Notes under the pieces: generated by a model
Seen by the model: only the letters and a program-made list of their open reading frames with translations
What the model was told of the DNA's origin: nothing
Database searches by the model: none
DNA from: Ophioderma brevispina
Lineage: Eukaryota; Echinodermata; Ophiuroidea; Amphilepidida; Ophiodermatidae
DNA: 64,000 nucleotides
Assembly (NCBI GenBank): GCA_023653785.1
Contig: JAMKCH010001664.1
Coordinates: forward strand, 42,515-106,514
Direction of reading: 5' to 3'
In this document: piece after piece, positions 11,216 through 22,384 of the stretch
How the letters are laid out: every line of letters begins with the position of its first letter
Numbering within the stretch: the first letter of the stretch is position 1
Made by a program: the position numbers and the translations under genes

Positions 11216-12284
11216 GTTTAAAGTTTTTTACAAAATATTCAAATTTGTTGGATCCTATTAAAAAGGGACGCATCGCTTTTTCATGCACCCCATTTCTGAA
11301 GAAAATTGTATATCCCCTCGGAAAAAAACTACACTCACTTCCAGACTTCATTATCTGTTTACGTTTGTAAATTTAAAACCATAATTATTTACGACAGGGG
11401 AATAAGGGTTACATTGTTCAACGAACTTATCTTTTCAGCCTTTAGAGAACATTCACTACAATCATAATAATTATTCTTGTTTAGTTAATATTATAAATGC
11501 ATTATTATTTTTTATATCAGTTTTAATGATCTTTAGTGATAAGGATATGATACAAACAGCGACGTAACCAGCGGGGGAGGGGCACCCAGTTAGAATTCTT
11601 CCCATTTCTGCCCCATGAAACAAGGGTAAGTACAGGTTCATTGGGGAATGTGTATTTGCCCCTCCCCCCAAAGCCATCACTAGTCCAGTCAAGCTGTGGT
11701 TTGACCTGGAAAAAAAATTGCAAACAAGAAACTTTGTGCTGTAATTACCTCCGAAGACCTCCCGAACAACTATAAAATAGAGAAAAAATGGAAGATTGGG
11801 GAAAAAATGTAATTTGCCATAACCCAAAATGGCCGTTTAAGTCCATTTTTCAAGTAATATTGGTTCTTCCTGCATGATAACTCAGATGTTTATTGTAAAC
11901 TAACCCTTATCACAGGATATTCATATGATATGACAAATGTGAGATGATTTTTTAATATTTGGCTGAACGTAATCCATATTGGCGGCCATTTCTAAGAAGG
12001 CGGCCATTTTCCCCGCAAAATCAAAGTCACTATTTTTTTCTGTAATATATACACGGTTTATTTTTCTACTATAATGTCATTGCACATATTAATGGTTGGC
12101 TTGGATATCCTAATTTATTACGTTTATGTACATTGGCGTAATAATAATGCAAGATGGCTGAATTTCTAAAGATGCCATGCCATGTTTCAGGTCCACGCCA
12201 AAGCCAAATTAATATTTTTTACATCGGTTTTGTCCATGTATCCTGATATAGACATTTTAACTTATTATTAGAGAGCCATCTTCA

Positions 12285-13615
12285 CTTCTTCTTGTATATG
12301 AAGGCAGCATGAAATGTTGTTGAGTTGTTGACCCAGCTCACTGTTTGATTGGTTGGGGTTTTGGAAGTCCTATATCCCCGGTGGGACTAAAGGTAGGGCA
12401 TCATATCGATGCATATGCTGTTGAAGCGACCGACCCCTGTGCGAAACCTGTTTAATGTTGCCCAATCCTTATGTGTAAGGTTGCTACCAGGTGGAGTTCT
12501 GTCATAGGTTGTGGGTAGTAGAATTGGTCTCCCGGGATTGGTCTGGCCTTGTAGGTACCTAGCCAGCAGTGTTCCATGTCTGTAAGAAAGTTGATGGGGA
12601 GCTGGGAGTTAACAGAAAGGTCGAGCAGCGCGCAGTCTCTGTCTGCCGAGCTGGTGTGATTCTTTGGACAGTGAATATGCAGCAGGTGCCTGTCCAACAG
12701 ACCCTTATTCGACCATTTATTGATTGATGTTCTTTTCCGAGCCCTGGCAGGTGAAATGCCGTGAAGCCTGAATAGAAACCTCGGATAATTGGTACAAAAG
12801 GCAGCCAGTGAATGGTTCTCATGGTCTCGTTGAGTATTGTGTCCATCTCCACGGGGGGGGGGGCAATCCCTATCTTTGAGATGACCTGCCATGTGGCTGT
12901 TTAAGACCCCCATTTTCATCATCGCTGTCACCCAAAGACCCCATATATTTTTGAAAATGTCACCATTTTCGGGTTGTATTTGTAATTGTCCCCCAAAACC
13001 CCCCTTTTTTGGGGCTGTTCGGCTGGCCTTCACACCCAAAGACCCCCCTTTTTTTTAGTTCCTCTGTCCCCGTGGGTCCAGCTTTCTTTGTGTGACAGCT
13101 GTTGCAAACCATGCTTGGTGGCATATTCAGCTCACTGTAGCCAGAACCAGTGCGGTGATGCTCGATGATGGGCATCACCCCATGAGAATCCTCAAGGATG
13201 TACAGAGGTTTTATTCCTCGAAATACCTTAGTTTGGTACAGAACTGACTCGAGATTGTGATGCCATAAGTAAAGCTGCTGACCAAGCTTCCACTCCAGAT
13301 AAGTTGGCGTAGGATTGTAAGGCAGAGACGCTCCATTGAGTTGATTTGACCTGGGCGATAGCGGTGAACTTGGCTTCACTCAGCGTGGAATCGAAATCGC
13401 CAGGTCTTTAGAATGCTGCAAGTAGTGCCTATCTGCAGTAAGTGTACTTTGTTCTTCTACTTCAGTCCAGCTTCCGTCCGAGTGGAAGGAGGGGGGCAAG
13501 ATCGTCGGCGGTGCCATATTGTCTAGATTGGAGGTAGATCGGTCTGATAACCTATACAAGTTGCCAACATTTGATGCCAGTACTGATTCCTTGTGGGACT
13601 CCGTTCCTCAACGAA
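12285..13615 (-). mobile_element. Jockey-superfamily-type LINE, 3' half of ORF2, copy 1 (broken)
   Basis: Read on the minus strand, the fragment starts in the reverse transcriptase palm-thumb region and runs to the 3' end. At 13380-13290 it shows SNQLNGASLPYNPTPTYL, the conserved post-palm block of Jockey-type reverse transcriptases. At about 12860-12780 it shows TMRTIHWLP. Near 12460-12420 it shows WATLNRFRTGVGR, the C-terminal LNRLRTGVG signature. A run of AAGAAGAAG-like sequence near 12290 fits its simple tail. The reading frame is interrupted by a GGGTCTTTGGGTG minisatellite (12850-13075) and many frameshifts, so it is inactive. The 5' side is cut off at the duplication junction near 13615. 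Confidence 0.75.
12850..13075 (-). repeat. GGGTCTTTGGGTG-type minisatellite inside the LINE, copy 1
   Basis: On the minus strand the motif GGGGTCTTTGGGTG occurs twice, with related GGGGTTTTGGGGG and GGGGGTCTTAAACAG units between. It sits between the LINE blocks that encode HTKK and TMRTI, so it entered the open frame. A poly(G) run of 11 closes it on the left. The same insertion is in the second duplication unit, so it predates the duplication. Confidence 0.75.
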
Positions 13616-14324
13616 CGACAGAGTTGTTGGTTGATGGGTGGGGGTAGTCAGGTAAGGATGGATACAGGATCCAATGGGTTGGGTGGGGTTGGATGGAGCC
13701 AGTGGTGATGGTTAGTGGCGGCAGCAGGGGATTCAAGTTTGTTGCCAGTAATAGGCCACGTGCATTTAATTTCGAGCCATGTTGCCGTATTTTGTTGTTG
13801 TTTTTCTTTTTTTACTGAGTAGATTTGCATTTTTAGCAAAAAAGTGAGTAGAACGTTTCAATTTTATAAGTAAAATCAATATTTTTGTTTTATAAAATAA
13901 TAATTGGACAATCAAGTAGGATGTGCAACTGTCTTTGCTTGCCATTTAGCCAATTGAGCAATTTCTGGGAAACCTTTGCAATTTCTTTTTTTTAAATTAA
14001 AAATAAAAAGGCATTTTTAGTTAGGTTTTTGGACTACTACTGGAAACTTGATTTTTTGTTTGCCGTAAACAATGAACAAAATTCAATGGTATAGGACTTA
14101 TCCCTAAACATCCTTTTTGGAAAAAAGACTACAAACCTGACGATCACCGCAAAAAGGTGGTAGCATTATTTTTCGTGTTATATCTAGGGGCAAGTTCTCC
14201 CTAAAAAACAAAGACGGGTCCGCTCCGTGATTTTGAAAATGGAAAAAATGCAGTTACGGGACATTAGGGATAGTGGGATTATAACTATATAGTAGGGGAT
14301 CCCATGGGGGCATATTGAGGGAAA

Positions 14325-14850
14325 CATACTCAAGATACACTAAAAAGTTTGAAAGGTTTATGGACATTTCAACTCCCATGGTGATGATTCCGAATATGCC
14401 AATGCAAATTTGTCAGTTGTGTGGGAAGGGATTTTAAAGGGGCATACCCGAGTTTCTTATTTATTTAAATATAGCTTTATGAAACCATGGCAAAATCTTA
14501 CTAATTAACTAAAGGGTTTGAAGGCTTTATGTCAATTTGAGGGTGCTGATTTCAAAAAGACACTTACAAAATTCAACACATTGATGAAAAATGGGGTTTT
14601 TAAAGGGAATTACCAGTTTCCTTATTTTTTTTAAATATAGCGTTATCACACCATGCGCATTCACTTATTTGACTGAAAGGTTTAATAAGTGTTTTTGGAC
14701 AATTCGCGGGTGCTGATTCCAAATAGTGACCACGCAAATTTTCAAGTTGGTGGAAAGTTGATTTTAAAGGGGCATTACCCAGATTCTCTTATTTTTTGAA
14801 ATAATAGCTTTATGAAACCATGTGCAATATTCACTAATTTGACTAAAGGT
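14325..14850. repeat. 170-bp satellite cluster, copy 2
   Basis: It has the same unit blocks as the first cluster, with anchors near 14340, 14511, 14678 and 14846. From about 14527 onward it is almost identical to copy 1. Before that point the two differ by many one-base indels. Confidence 0.75.
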
Positions 14851-16437
14851 TTAAAGTTTTTTACAAAATATTTCAAATTTGTTGGATCCTATTAAAAGGG
14901 ACGCATCGCTTTTTCATGCACCCCATTTCTGAAGAAAATTGTATATCCCCTCGGAAAAAAACTACACTCACTTCCAGACTTCATTATCTGTTTACGTTTG
15001 TAAATTTAAAACCATAATTATTTACGACAGGGGAATAAGGGTTACATTGTTCAACGAACTTATCTTTTCAGCCTTTAGAGAACATTCACTACAATCATAA
15101 TAATTATTCTTGTTTAGTTAATATTATAAATGCATTATTATTTTTTATATCAGTTTTAATGATCTTTAGTGATAAGGATATGATACAAACAGCGACGTAA
15201 CCAGCGGGGGAGGGGCACCCAGTTAGAATTCTTCCCATTTCTGCCCCATGAAACAAGGGTAAGTACAGGTTCATTGGGGAATGTGTATTTGCCCCTCCCC
15301 CAAAGCCATCACTAGTCCAGTCAAGCTGTGGTTTGACCTGGAAAAAAAATTGCAAACAAGAAACTTTGTGCTGTAATTACCTCCGAAGACCTCCCGAACA
15401 ACTATAAAATAGAGAAAAAATGGGAAGATTGGGGAAAAAATGTAATTTGCCATAACCCAAAATGGCCGTTTTAAGTCCATTTTTCAAGTAATATTGGTTC
15501 TTCCTGCATGATAACTCAGATGTTTATTGTAAACGTACCATATCACAGATTATTTCATTGGAATATGACAAATGTGAGATGATTTTTGTTATATTTGGCT
15601 GACGTTAATACAATATGGCGGCCATTTCTAAGATGCGGCCATTTTCCACGCCAAAATTCAAAACAGTCAATATTTTTTTTCTGTAACTTATATACTGTTT
15701 TTTTTTCTACTAATATTATCATTGCACATATTAGGTGGTTGGATATCCTGAAATTTTTACGGTAGACATTGGAGTAATAATAATGCAAGATGGCGGTAAT
15801 TCTAAAGATGCCTGCCATTTTCCCGCAAAGCCAAAGTTAAATTTTTTAACATCGGTTTGTAATGTAATCTGATATAGCCATTTAAACTAATTATTAAGAG
15901 AGCCACGTCTTCTTCTTACATATGAGGCAGCAGGTAAATGTGTTGAAGTTAGTTTGGAACCAGCTCACTGTTGATGGTTGGGGTTTGAGAGTCTATATCC
16001 AACGGGGGACGAAAGGTAGGGCATCATATCGATGTATTGCTGTTGAAACGACCTTTACCCCGGTGCGAAACCTGTTTAAGGTGACCATCCTTATGTGGAC
16101 AGATTGTACCAGGTGGGAGTTCTGTCATAGGGTGGTAGTGAATTGTCTCCCGGGATTGGTTGGCTGGGAGGGTCCAGCCAAGCAGTATTCCAAGTCTGTT
16201 AGATGTTGAATGGGGAGTGGAGAGAACAAAAAGGTCGACGAGAGCGCACGCAGTCTCTGTCTGCCGAGCTGGTGTAATTCTTTGACAGGAAAATATTGCA
16301 GCAGGTGCTGTCCAACAGACCTTATCGACCAGTTTATGTATATGATGTTCTGTCCGAGCCTGCAGGTGAAATGCTAAGCATGCTAAGAAACTCGGATAGA
16401 TTGGGACAAAGGCAGCAGTAATGGTTCTCATGGTCTC

Positions 16438-16757
16438 GTGAGGAGGGGGGAAAGAGAACTTTTATCCATCTTTCAGTTTTCCATCCCCGCGATTAGCCTC
16501 TGTTACCCTCCTCTCTCATCCCGGCAACCTCGAACCTCCTCCCCTCGCATTCCTCACCCATCCCTTATACCTCCTCGCTCCTCCCCCCTCTTCCGACCTT
16601 ACTCCCCCTCCCCCAGCTTTTTTCTCCTTTACATTCTCCGACTCCATTTATAACGCGAGACCTATCGTTCCTTTCTCATCCCTCCCTCTCTTCCCTTCCC
16701 ATCCATCTCTCTTCTCCTTCCCTCTTATTTCTAGCTTCTTCTCCCTCTCCTTCTCCG
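16438..16757. repeat. Pyrimidine-rich (C/T) tract inserted in the LINE
   Basis: About 320 bp of almost pure C/T on the plus strand (CCTCCTCCCC, TTCTCCTTCCCTC) replaces a few bases present in unit 1 near 12840. It ends in a G run that leads into the GGGTCTTTGGGTG minisatellite. A short purine-rich stretch lies at 17045-17110 in the same copy. The tract could form triplex DNA. Confidence 0.75.
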
Positions 16758-16985
16758 GGGGGGGGGGGCAATCCTATCTTTGAGATGCGCGAATGTAAGG
16801 CTGTTAAGACCCCCATTTTAAGCATCGCTGTCCACCCCAAAGACACCATATATTTGGAAAGGTCCCCCCACCCAAAAAAACCCCCCCAGTGTTCGGGGTG
16901 TCAATTTGTAAATTTGTCCCCCAAAAAACCTATTTGGGGCATTTTCGCGTCCTTCCCCAAAAGACCCCCTTTTTTGTCCTCTGTC
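16758..16985 (-). repeat. GGGTCTTTGGGTG-type minisatellite inside the LINE, copy 2
   Basis: It is the counterpart of 12850-13075, at the same position in the LINE, with the same GGGGTCTTT, GGGGTGGAC and poly(G) features but more point changes. Confidence 0.7.
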
Positions 16986-18364
16986 CCACTGTGGTCCACG
17001 TCTTTGTGTCCAGCTGTTGCCCACATGCTGGGATGGGCATATTCAGCATACGGGAGACAAAAGAAAGACTCAAGGGAGGGGAGGAGGAGAGTGAGGGAGA
17101 GAAAACAAGGGGATCCAGACAACGGGGGTTTACAGGAGGTTATTCCTCGAAAATACCTTAAGTTGTACATACTGACTCGAGATGCTGCCGGATAAGGAAG
17201 CTGCTGACCAAGCTTCACTCCCAGATAAGTTGGCGTGGGATTGTAAGGCAGAGACGCTCCATTGAGGTGATTTGACCTGGCGATAGCGCGTGGACTTGGC
17301 TTCATCAGCTGAATCGCCACGGTCTGATATGCTGCAAGTAGTGCCAATCTGCAGTAAGCGTGCTTTCTACTTCAGTCCAGCTTCGGTCCGAGTGAAGAAG
17401 GGCAAGATCGAAGGCGTAGCCATTTGTCTAGATTTGAGGTAGAGCGCTGACTACACATATAACATTGAACAACATGGGAGCCAGTACTGATCCGTGGGAC
17501 TCCGTTCCTCAAACTGACGCAGTCGACTGCTCTACTCATCACTGGTCTTAAGAAGAGGCACGGTTTGCAAAGCATATTAAATATGGATTGTACAAGTTGA
17601 CGATCCGGGATGGTCTTAGAAGCTTGGAATGTCAGCCCTGGTGCCACACCCGGTATCATATGCGGCAGTAAGGTCCCCCAAGTTGACGCCTGCCTTACGA
17701 CGCCTTTTCAAAGATCTCCTCAATATCATTTGTGAGTTTTACGATCTGATGGACAGTGCTCGGCCACGGGCGAAATCCTGCTTGTTCGTCAGTTAGATGG
17801 GAGTCGCGATGGGCTCCAGCGGGCCAGGATCGCCTCTCAAGGAGTTTGACGGAAACACACAGTAGTGATATTGGGCGGTAGTTTTTTGTCTTTTTTTTTT
17901 TTTTTAGGGTTGTACAACAGAATTTTTTGGTAGGGAGAGTGCGATGATGGTACCCTCCTCCAGATCTTGGGTAAGGACTGGGTGGTAAGGCAACATGTGA
18001 GAATTCAAAGACATCGTGGGCCGCAGGGGGACATCACAAACTCCGCTGGTATATTATCAGGACCCTGGGCTTTTCCACTCTTTAGTTGGCTAATAACAGA
18101 GGTAGACTCATCTTGTGAGAAGGGTGTTGAAAGTGACCCGTACACGCCGGGGGCTCCCCGACGAAGTTGGTGTCTTTTTTGACAGAAGCGCGTTGTATCC
18201 TTATTAATATCCTTGAAACGACCATTGCGAGGAGTTGATCGGCTATGAGTTTGCAGACACAGGGCATTTGAGATATCATTTGTGCTCCAGTAGCTAACGA
18301 TGGGAGACATGGCCATGGGGAAATGATTCTATCAGTAATTAATGAAATTGGATATAAAATCATG

Positions 18365-18790
18365 CGTTAAAACTTTCATATTTATTATGAAGGCTTGATT
18401 TTCTAACATATGCCAAAATGTATGTGTATCAGGTCCGCTGTCATATAATACAGTGTCAGTGTGACTGAGTGTCCTACCACCCATCGTCTATTTTGTTCTC
18501 CATGCGTGCGTATGATCATTGGTTTCAGCTATGTATCGCAAATGGCCTCGTATTACGGTCACGGTTTATTCCGTACATGTGCCTATGGTAGCTAGGCCAA
18601 TATAAAGGGAGACGCTCAGTTTCTTTACACAGGGGAAAGGTAACCTTGGCCAATAGTATAAAAAGGGATCAGGACACCTCGCGAAATAAAGACATGCAGA
18701 TATCAGTATATTGGAAATGGTACCATTAATACTTTAACATTTCTATTTATAATGAAGGCTTGATGATATAATATTGCCGAAATGTTCTGC
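18365..18790. repeat. Two-copy direct repeat around TTATNATGAAGGCTTGAT
   Basis: A block with TTTATTATGAAGGCTTGATT then ATATGCCAAAATGT (about 18378-18422) recurs as TTTATAATGAAGGCTTGATG then ATATTGCCGAAATGT (about 18745-18787). The separation is about 365 bp. The sequence between is not recognised. Confidence 0.5.
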
Positions 18791-19406
18791 TTTTAAAGTG
18801 TTCCAAAGCCATGGTAGCATTAGCAAGAAAATATGTTTTCATACGGTCCGGAACCTAACGGCCATATCATCAGTTGCACTATTTACAGTACATGATAATT
18901 TCTTTAAGTGCAAGCATGTTAAATATTTATTTTTAGTCCAAAACTTTTTTTCGTGTGATTTTAAATCCCACAGTAGTTCTTCTTCTTGTGTCTGACGAGC
19001 AAAGCACGGCAACAGAATACCGCCACCAATATTCGGTTTATAAAAACGGATTGGGTTTTGTTTGTTTGATTATATTAGTCGTATTTCAGCACTATGGACG
19101 TTACTGTTCACATCAAACAGGTATCAAAATTACGCCAATAAGAAAGTTCAAATGATATCAGAACAATGTTAAAATAAAATCAGTATTTAGACCTGCGCTA
19201 AAATTCTTGTGGAGTGGTCCTTTTTACAAACAGTTGATGTTTGAAACGTAGTTTTGGAAAATGTACATGTTACACGGATTCAGTCAATTTAGCATCAATA
19301 TACGAATATAGACCAGATATTCCTTTTTTTTAATAAATTCATAAAAACATGATTTTTGGCGGGAATTGGCGCCATTTTCAAACATTACCGCCAATTTATA
19401 TGGTTA

Positions 19407-19628
19407 ATGCTAGTCATGGTGTGATATTCCCAAAATAAGTGTCTAGTGCCCTATTTATTATGAAATATATAAGTCTGGCGGCCATTTTGGTATATGCAAA
19501 TATCCATTTTTCCCAAGCATCCATTTTTCTATTTTAATAGGTTAATGTGGAAGGTTCTCAGAGATGTTTCCAACAATAATCATTCTGTCTAATTTTTGCC
19601 AGGTATAGCTATTATTTTTGCTAGACGC
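19407..19628. repeat. Dispersed repeat, empty-site copy
   Basis: Blocks GCTAGTCAT, TCTGGCGGCCATTTTGGTAT, CCATTTTTC, GGTTAATGTGG and TTCTCAGAGATGTTTCCAAC recur in the same order at 20785-21845. There an 826-bp segment separates TTAA from TAATGTGG. Here those bases are continuous (GGTTAATGTGG), so this copy shows the pre-insertion state. Confidence 0.8.
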
Positions 19629-20319
19629 ATAACCCCCGCGCCCCGCCGCAAGTGCTGTAGCCGGCTAAAACTAACACGGGGATCAGTCTGCTCATTCAAG
19701 TCCACGGTAAGGGTATTTAGCCGGCTGAACTATGTTTTTCGTTTGTAGACTTATGGACCATCTTTTTCAAAGTTCAGGAGGGGACAATTGATATTAATTA
19801 TTAAAGACAATATACAGATGTTGATCTAAAAAGGAATTTTATTATGGGAATAACAGCCAATTTTTGGAAAAATAAAGATTTGATGGCGTAACGTCATTGG
19901 ATTGGTTTATTATTTTGCTTCGGGGGACCCATTTCAGGTAAAAATGACGGACGTATCCATACATTGGAAAAAAACAACCGATTATCGTCATCGTACGGTC
20001 GGTTTGACTCTGTAGGGAAAAGGTAAATTTTGTATTGTTTAGACATAATACACGGTGTCTTTTGGAAAAAAAATAAGAGCAATTTGGTCAGAGAGGGTCA
20101 TGTACAGGCCTTGATTTGGACATGTCGGATTTATATATATCGGTCGCCCCGAAGAGCAAACTGAATCTGATACCTGACACGTGACCTGGTACCTGACACG
20201 TGACCCAAACTATTCATCTCGTACCGTTTATAACTACATACGGCAAAGCAGCAAGCATTCTGTATCTCTGTTGTCACAGCGTAATCGATCAAGGATGTGA
20301 GACTATAATGTGGTTCTGT

Positions 20320-20480
20320 ACAGGAGGTAGGACACGATCTGCTCGATTGGGCATTGGGGATTTCCAAGCGGTAATTTGTGAAACTGCTACATGCATTTAC
20401 TATGGCAGTCTCGGTCCCAGTTACATTAAAAATAGGCTCTTAAACCTTTGTTCAAAAGATCTTAGTAATATCATGATAAA
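20320..20480. repeat. Dispersed repeat, copy 1 of 2
   Basis: The order GGACACGAT, TGCTC, ATTTCCAA, ACTGCTAC, TGCATTTA, TATGGCAGTCT, AAAGATCT, TAATATCATGA is repeated at 39622-39775 in the same orientation with about 20-25% differences by eye. No coding role is seen. Confidence 0.65.
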
Positions 20481-20784
20481 TTAAGAAAAAAATATGAAGT
20501 TTCACATCAATCATGCTTCTGTAAATTACCTGTGCATAACTCAAAACTCCAGCAACTTCCCCTGCAAAAGTAATTCTCTAGCAAACATTATCCCTTGACA
20601 AACGCGCCATGGCTACAGAGCATGCGCTATGTAGCCATGCGCACCGATACACTCTAATATCAAAACAGCCCTATTCTAAATTATAACACCCAAAAAACAT
20701 TGCAGTCTGGATTGACTGGCCTAAACCTGCTTGGGTCTTTATGGATTGACCAAATGTATGATATATTCATACAGAAACACTTGT

Positions 20785-21845
20785 ATAATGCTAGTCATTG
20801 GTGATATTTCCCAAATTAAGTTGTTATGTGCCTTATTATTGAAATATATGAAGTCTGGCGGCATTTTGGTATCATGCAAATTTCCATTTTTCCAAGCAAT
20901 CCATTTTTTTTTTACTTTTTTAATATGTTAACACTTAAGTGACCAAGGGGGGGGGGGGGTTCATAGGGACCCCCAAAAATTATTTTCGCGCTGGCCCTTT
21001 CGCGTGGGAGTTTTGCGGCGAAATTTTAAATGCGCTTCTTTCTTACCAAAATAATTAAAATCGGCCAAGCCGTTAATGAGTAATTAGTGGTGGCTCCATG
21101 GAAAACCACCCCCCCCCGTTGGGCAACTACGGAAGTCATTTGAGCATTTTTTAAAAGTAGAATAAGAAAAAACCGAGACCCAAAGCAATTTTTTTTTTGC
21201 TGAGTATAAGTTCACACATAATGTAAGTAAACAAAATTAGTAACATTAAAACTAATTAACCCTTTATGTGCTGAAAACAAAACAATTCATCAGGTACGTT
21301 GCCAAAACCGTTACTGTACAAATCTATGCGGAAAATGACCGGTTATTTTGCAACACTGTAACAAATACAGGTTCCCTAAAACTGCTGGTTTTTTTGGTGT
21401 TTTAACTATAAGTAATTTGGGTCTTCTAGAATAGAGATCAACAGTAAAAATAAGTTTTCAACATTTTTGCTGTAAAGCGCAATGCCTCCTTTGAATTTTC
21501 CGTCTTTTTGCCCAATATTCGCGTAACGTTGTTTGTGAAAACCAATTGTGACAATATGACCCTAATTGCCCCAAAAATAACAAATCTCATTTTTTATTGC
21601 TTGATTGGGGGTTGGTTGTCTTATGATCCCTCACCTGTGGTATAAATTTCGTGCAAAAATTCCTCGGGGAAAGTGGTTTTCCTAGGGGGGGTCCCAAAGA
21701 GGCACCCCCCCCCCCTTGGGCACCAACGGGAGTGAAAACCCCTCAGTCACTTAAGGGTAATGTGGAGGTTCTCAGAGATGTTTCCAACAATAATCATTTC
21801 TGTTCTAATTTTTCCAGGTATAGCATTATTTTTGCTAGATTGACT
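20785..21845. repeat. Dispersed repeat, copy interrupted by an insertion
   Basis: The left part (20785-20931) and right part (21758-21845) together match 19407-19628. The bases between are the element annotated at 20932-21757. Short sequence after the right part (GATTGACTGGC, ACCTGCTTGGG near 21838-21865) repeats what lies at 20708-20735. Confidence 0.8.
20932..21757. mobile_element. Inserted DNA element with CACTTAAGTGAC ends and 3-bp TAA duplication
   Basis: The left end is CACTTAAGTGACCAAGGGG. The right end read on the minus strand is CCCTTAAGTGACTGAGGGG. TAA flanks both sides (20929-20931 and 21758-21760) and occurs once in the uninterrupted copy near 19550. A 3-bp TWA duplication suits the PIF/Harbinger group; a TTAA target with one change is the alternative. 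Inside are G/C homopolymers and a second right-end-like block at 21100-21145 (CCCCCGTTGGGCAACTACGG), so it may be two nested or merged copies. No transposase is seen. Related copies lie at 50237-50465 and 50935-51030. Confidence 0.75.
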
Positions 21846-22384
21846 GGCTAACCTGCTTGGGCTCTTTTTGGATGACCAACATGGCGTCAGTGCCTCAATT
21901 ACGAAGCCCGGGTTTCCAATCCGCGGTTCAGCAATCTACGTACTTTTCAATGTACCGCGTAGCGCTTCTTGTATGAGAAGAGTTTCCTAATTTTATTTTA
22001 AAGGAAAACGTTTTTAATTTTAATGTTAAAAGTAAGCGCGATAGTCTTTAATACAGGCCAGAACTTGACTAACCACCGATCATCTTTCGATTGGTGTGAA
22101 AGACTAAACCTGGCTTGTGGCAAAACGATAGCGTAAGAAATAAACACGGCGGCTTCGTTAACTCGTCTACTGCTTCGAAGGTTAAGCATAAAAACCGTTG
22201 TTTTCTTCCCAGGAACTCAATGTGACCATGAAAACCATCTGGTAAAAAGTCATATGATATTGATATGTCATTAATAATGTGCCGATGGATTCATACCAAT
22301 AAATCCCTTTAAACAAACTTATGTAGGCTGCCTAGTAGCGCTCGCATAGGACGTTTCGGTAATTTTGTCAGTACCTTGATGAAA

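Larger units (their letters stand above)
9949..13621. repeat. Tandem segmental duplication, unit 1
   Basis: This unit, starting AGTTGTTGGTTG, is repeated in direct orientation beginning at 13622. Shared landmarks in order are GGATACAGGATCCAATGG, GACGGGTCCGCTCCGTGATT, a 170-bp satellite cluster, the CAGCGACGTAACCAGCGGGG block, GGCGGCCATTT blocks, and the 3' part of a minus-strand LINE ending at CTCCGTTCCTCAA. The offset between equivalent points is about 3.63-3.67 kb. The junction cuts the LINE inside its NGVP(QG) region. Confidence 0.85.
13622..17522. repeat. Tandem segmental duplication, unit 2
   Basis: This is the direct repeat of 9949-13621 in the same order. It is about 230 bp longer, mostly because of a pyrimidine-rich insertion at 16438-16757. 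It ends near 17522, where unit 1 has its junction, but here the LINE continues uninterrupted to about 18330. Unit 2 therefore looks like the copy still attached to the original LINE. Confidence 0.85.
15905..18330 (-). mobile_element. Jockey-superfamily-type LINE, reverse transcriptase to 3' end, copy 2 (broken)
   Basis: On the minus strand the order is as follows. The fingers region SVISQLKSGKAQGPDNIPAE lies at 18105-18040. NYRPISLL follows near 17885 and TDEQAGFR-like sequence near 17790. DLTAAYDT (motif A) is at 17690-17665 and LRNGVP (motif B) at 17515-17490. GYAFDLAL is near 17430, where YADD is expected, so motif C is damaged. LNGASLPYNPTPTYLGVKL follows at 17265-17215, then TITAAFVPIYPSFLA near 16420 and LNRFRTGV near 16085. 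No endonuclease region is seen upstream of 18330. Frameshifts, the minisatellite at 16758-16985 and the pyrimidine tract make it inactive. Confidence 0.85.

Noticed and set aside
16438..17195. Serine/proline-rich open frames on the plus strand
   Set aside because: They are produced by the pyrimidine-rich tract and the minisatellite lying antisense inside a minus-strand LINE.
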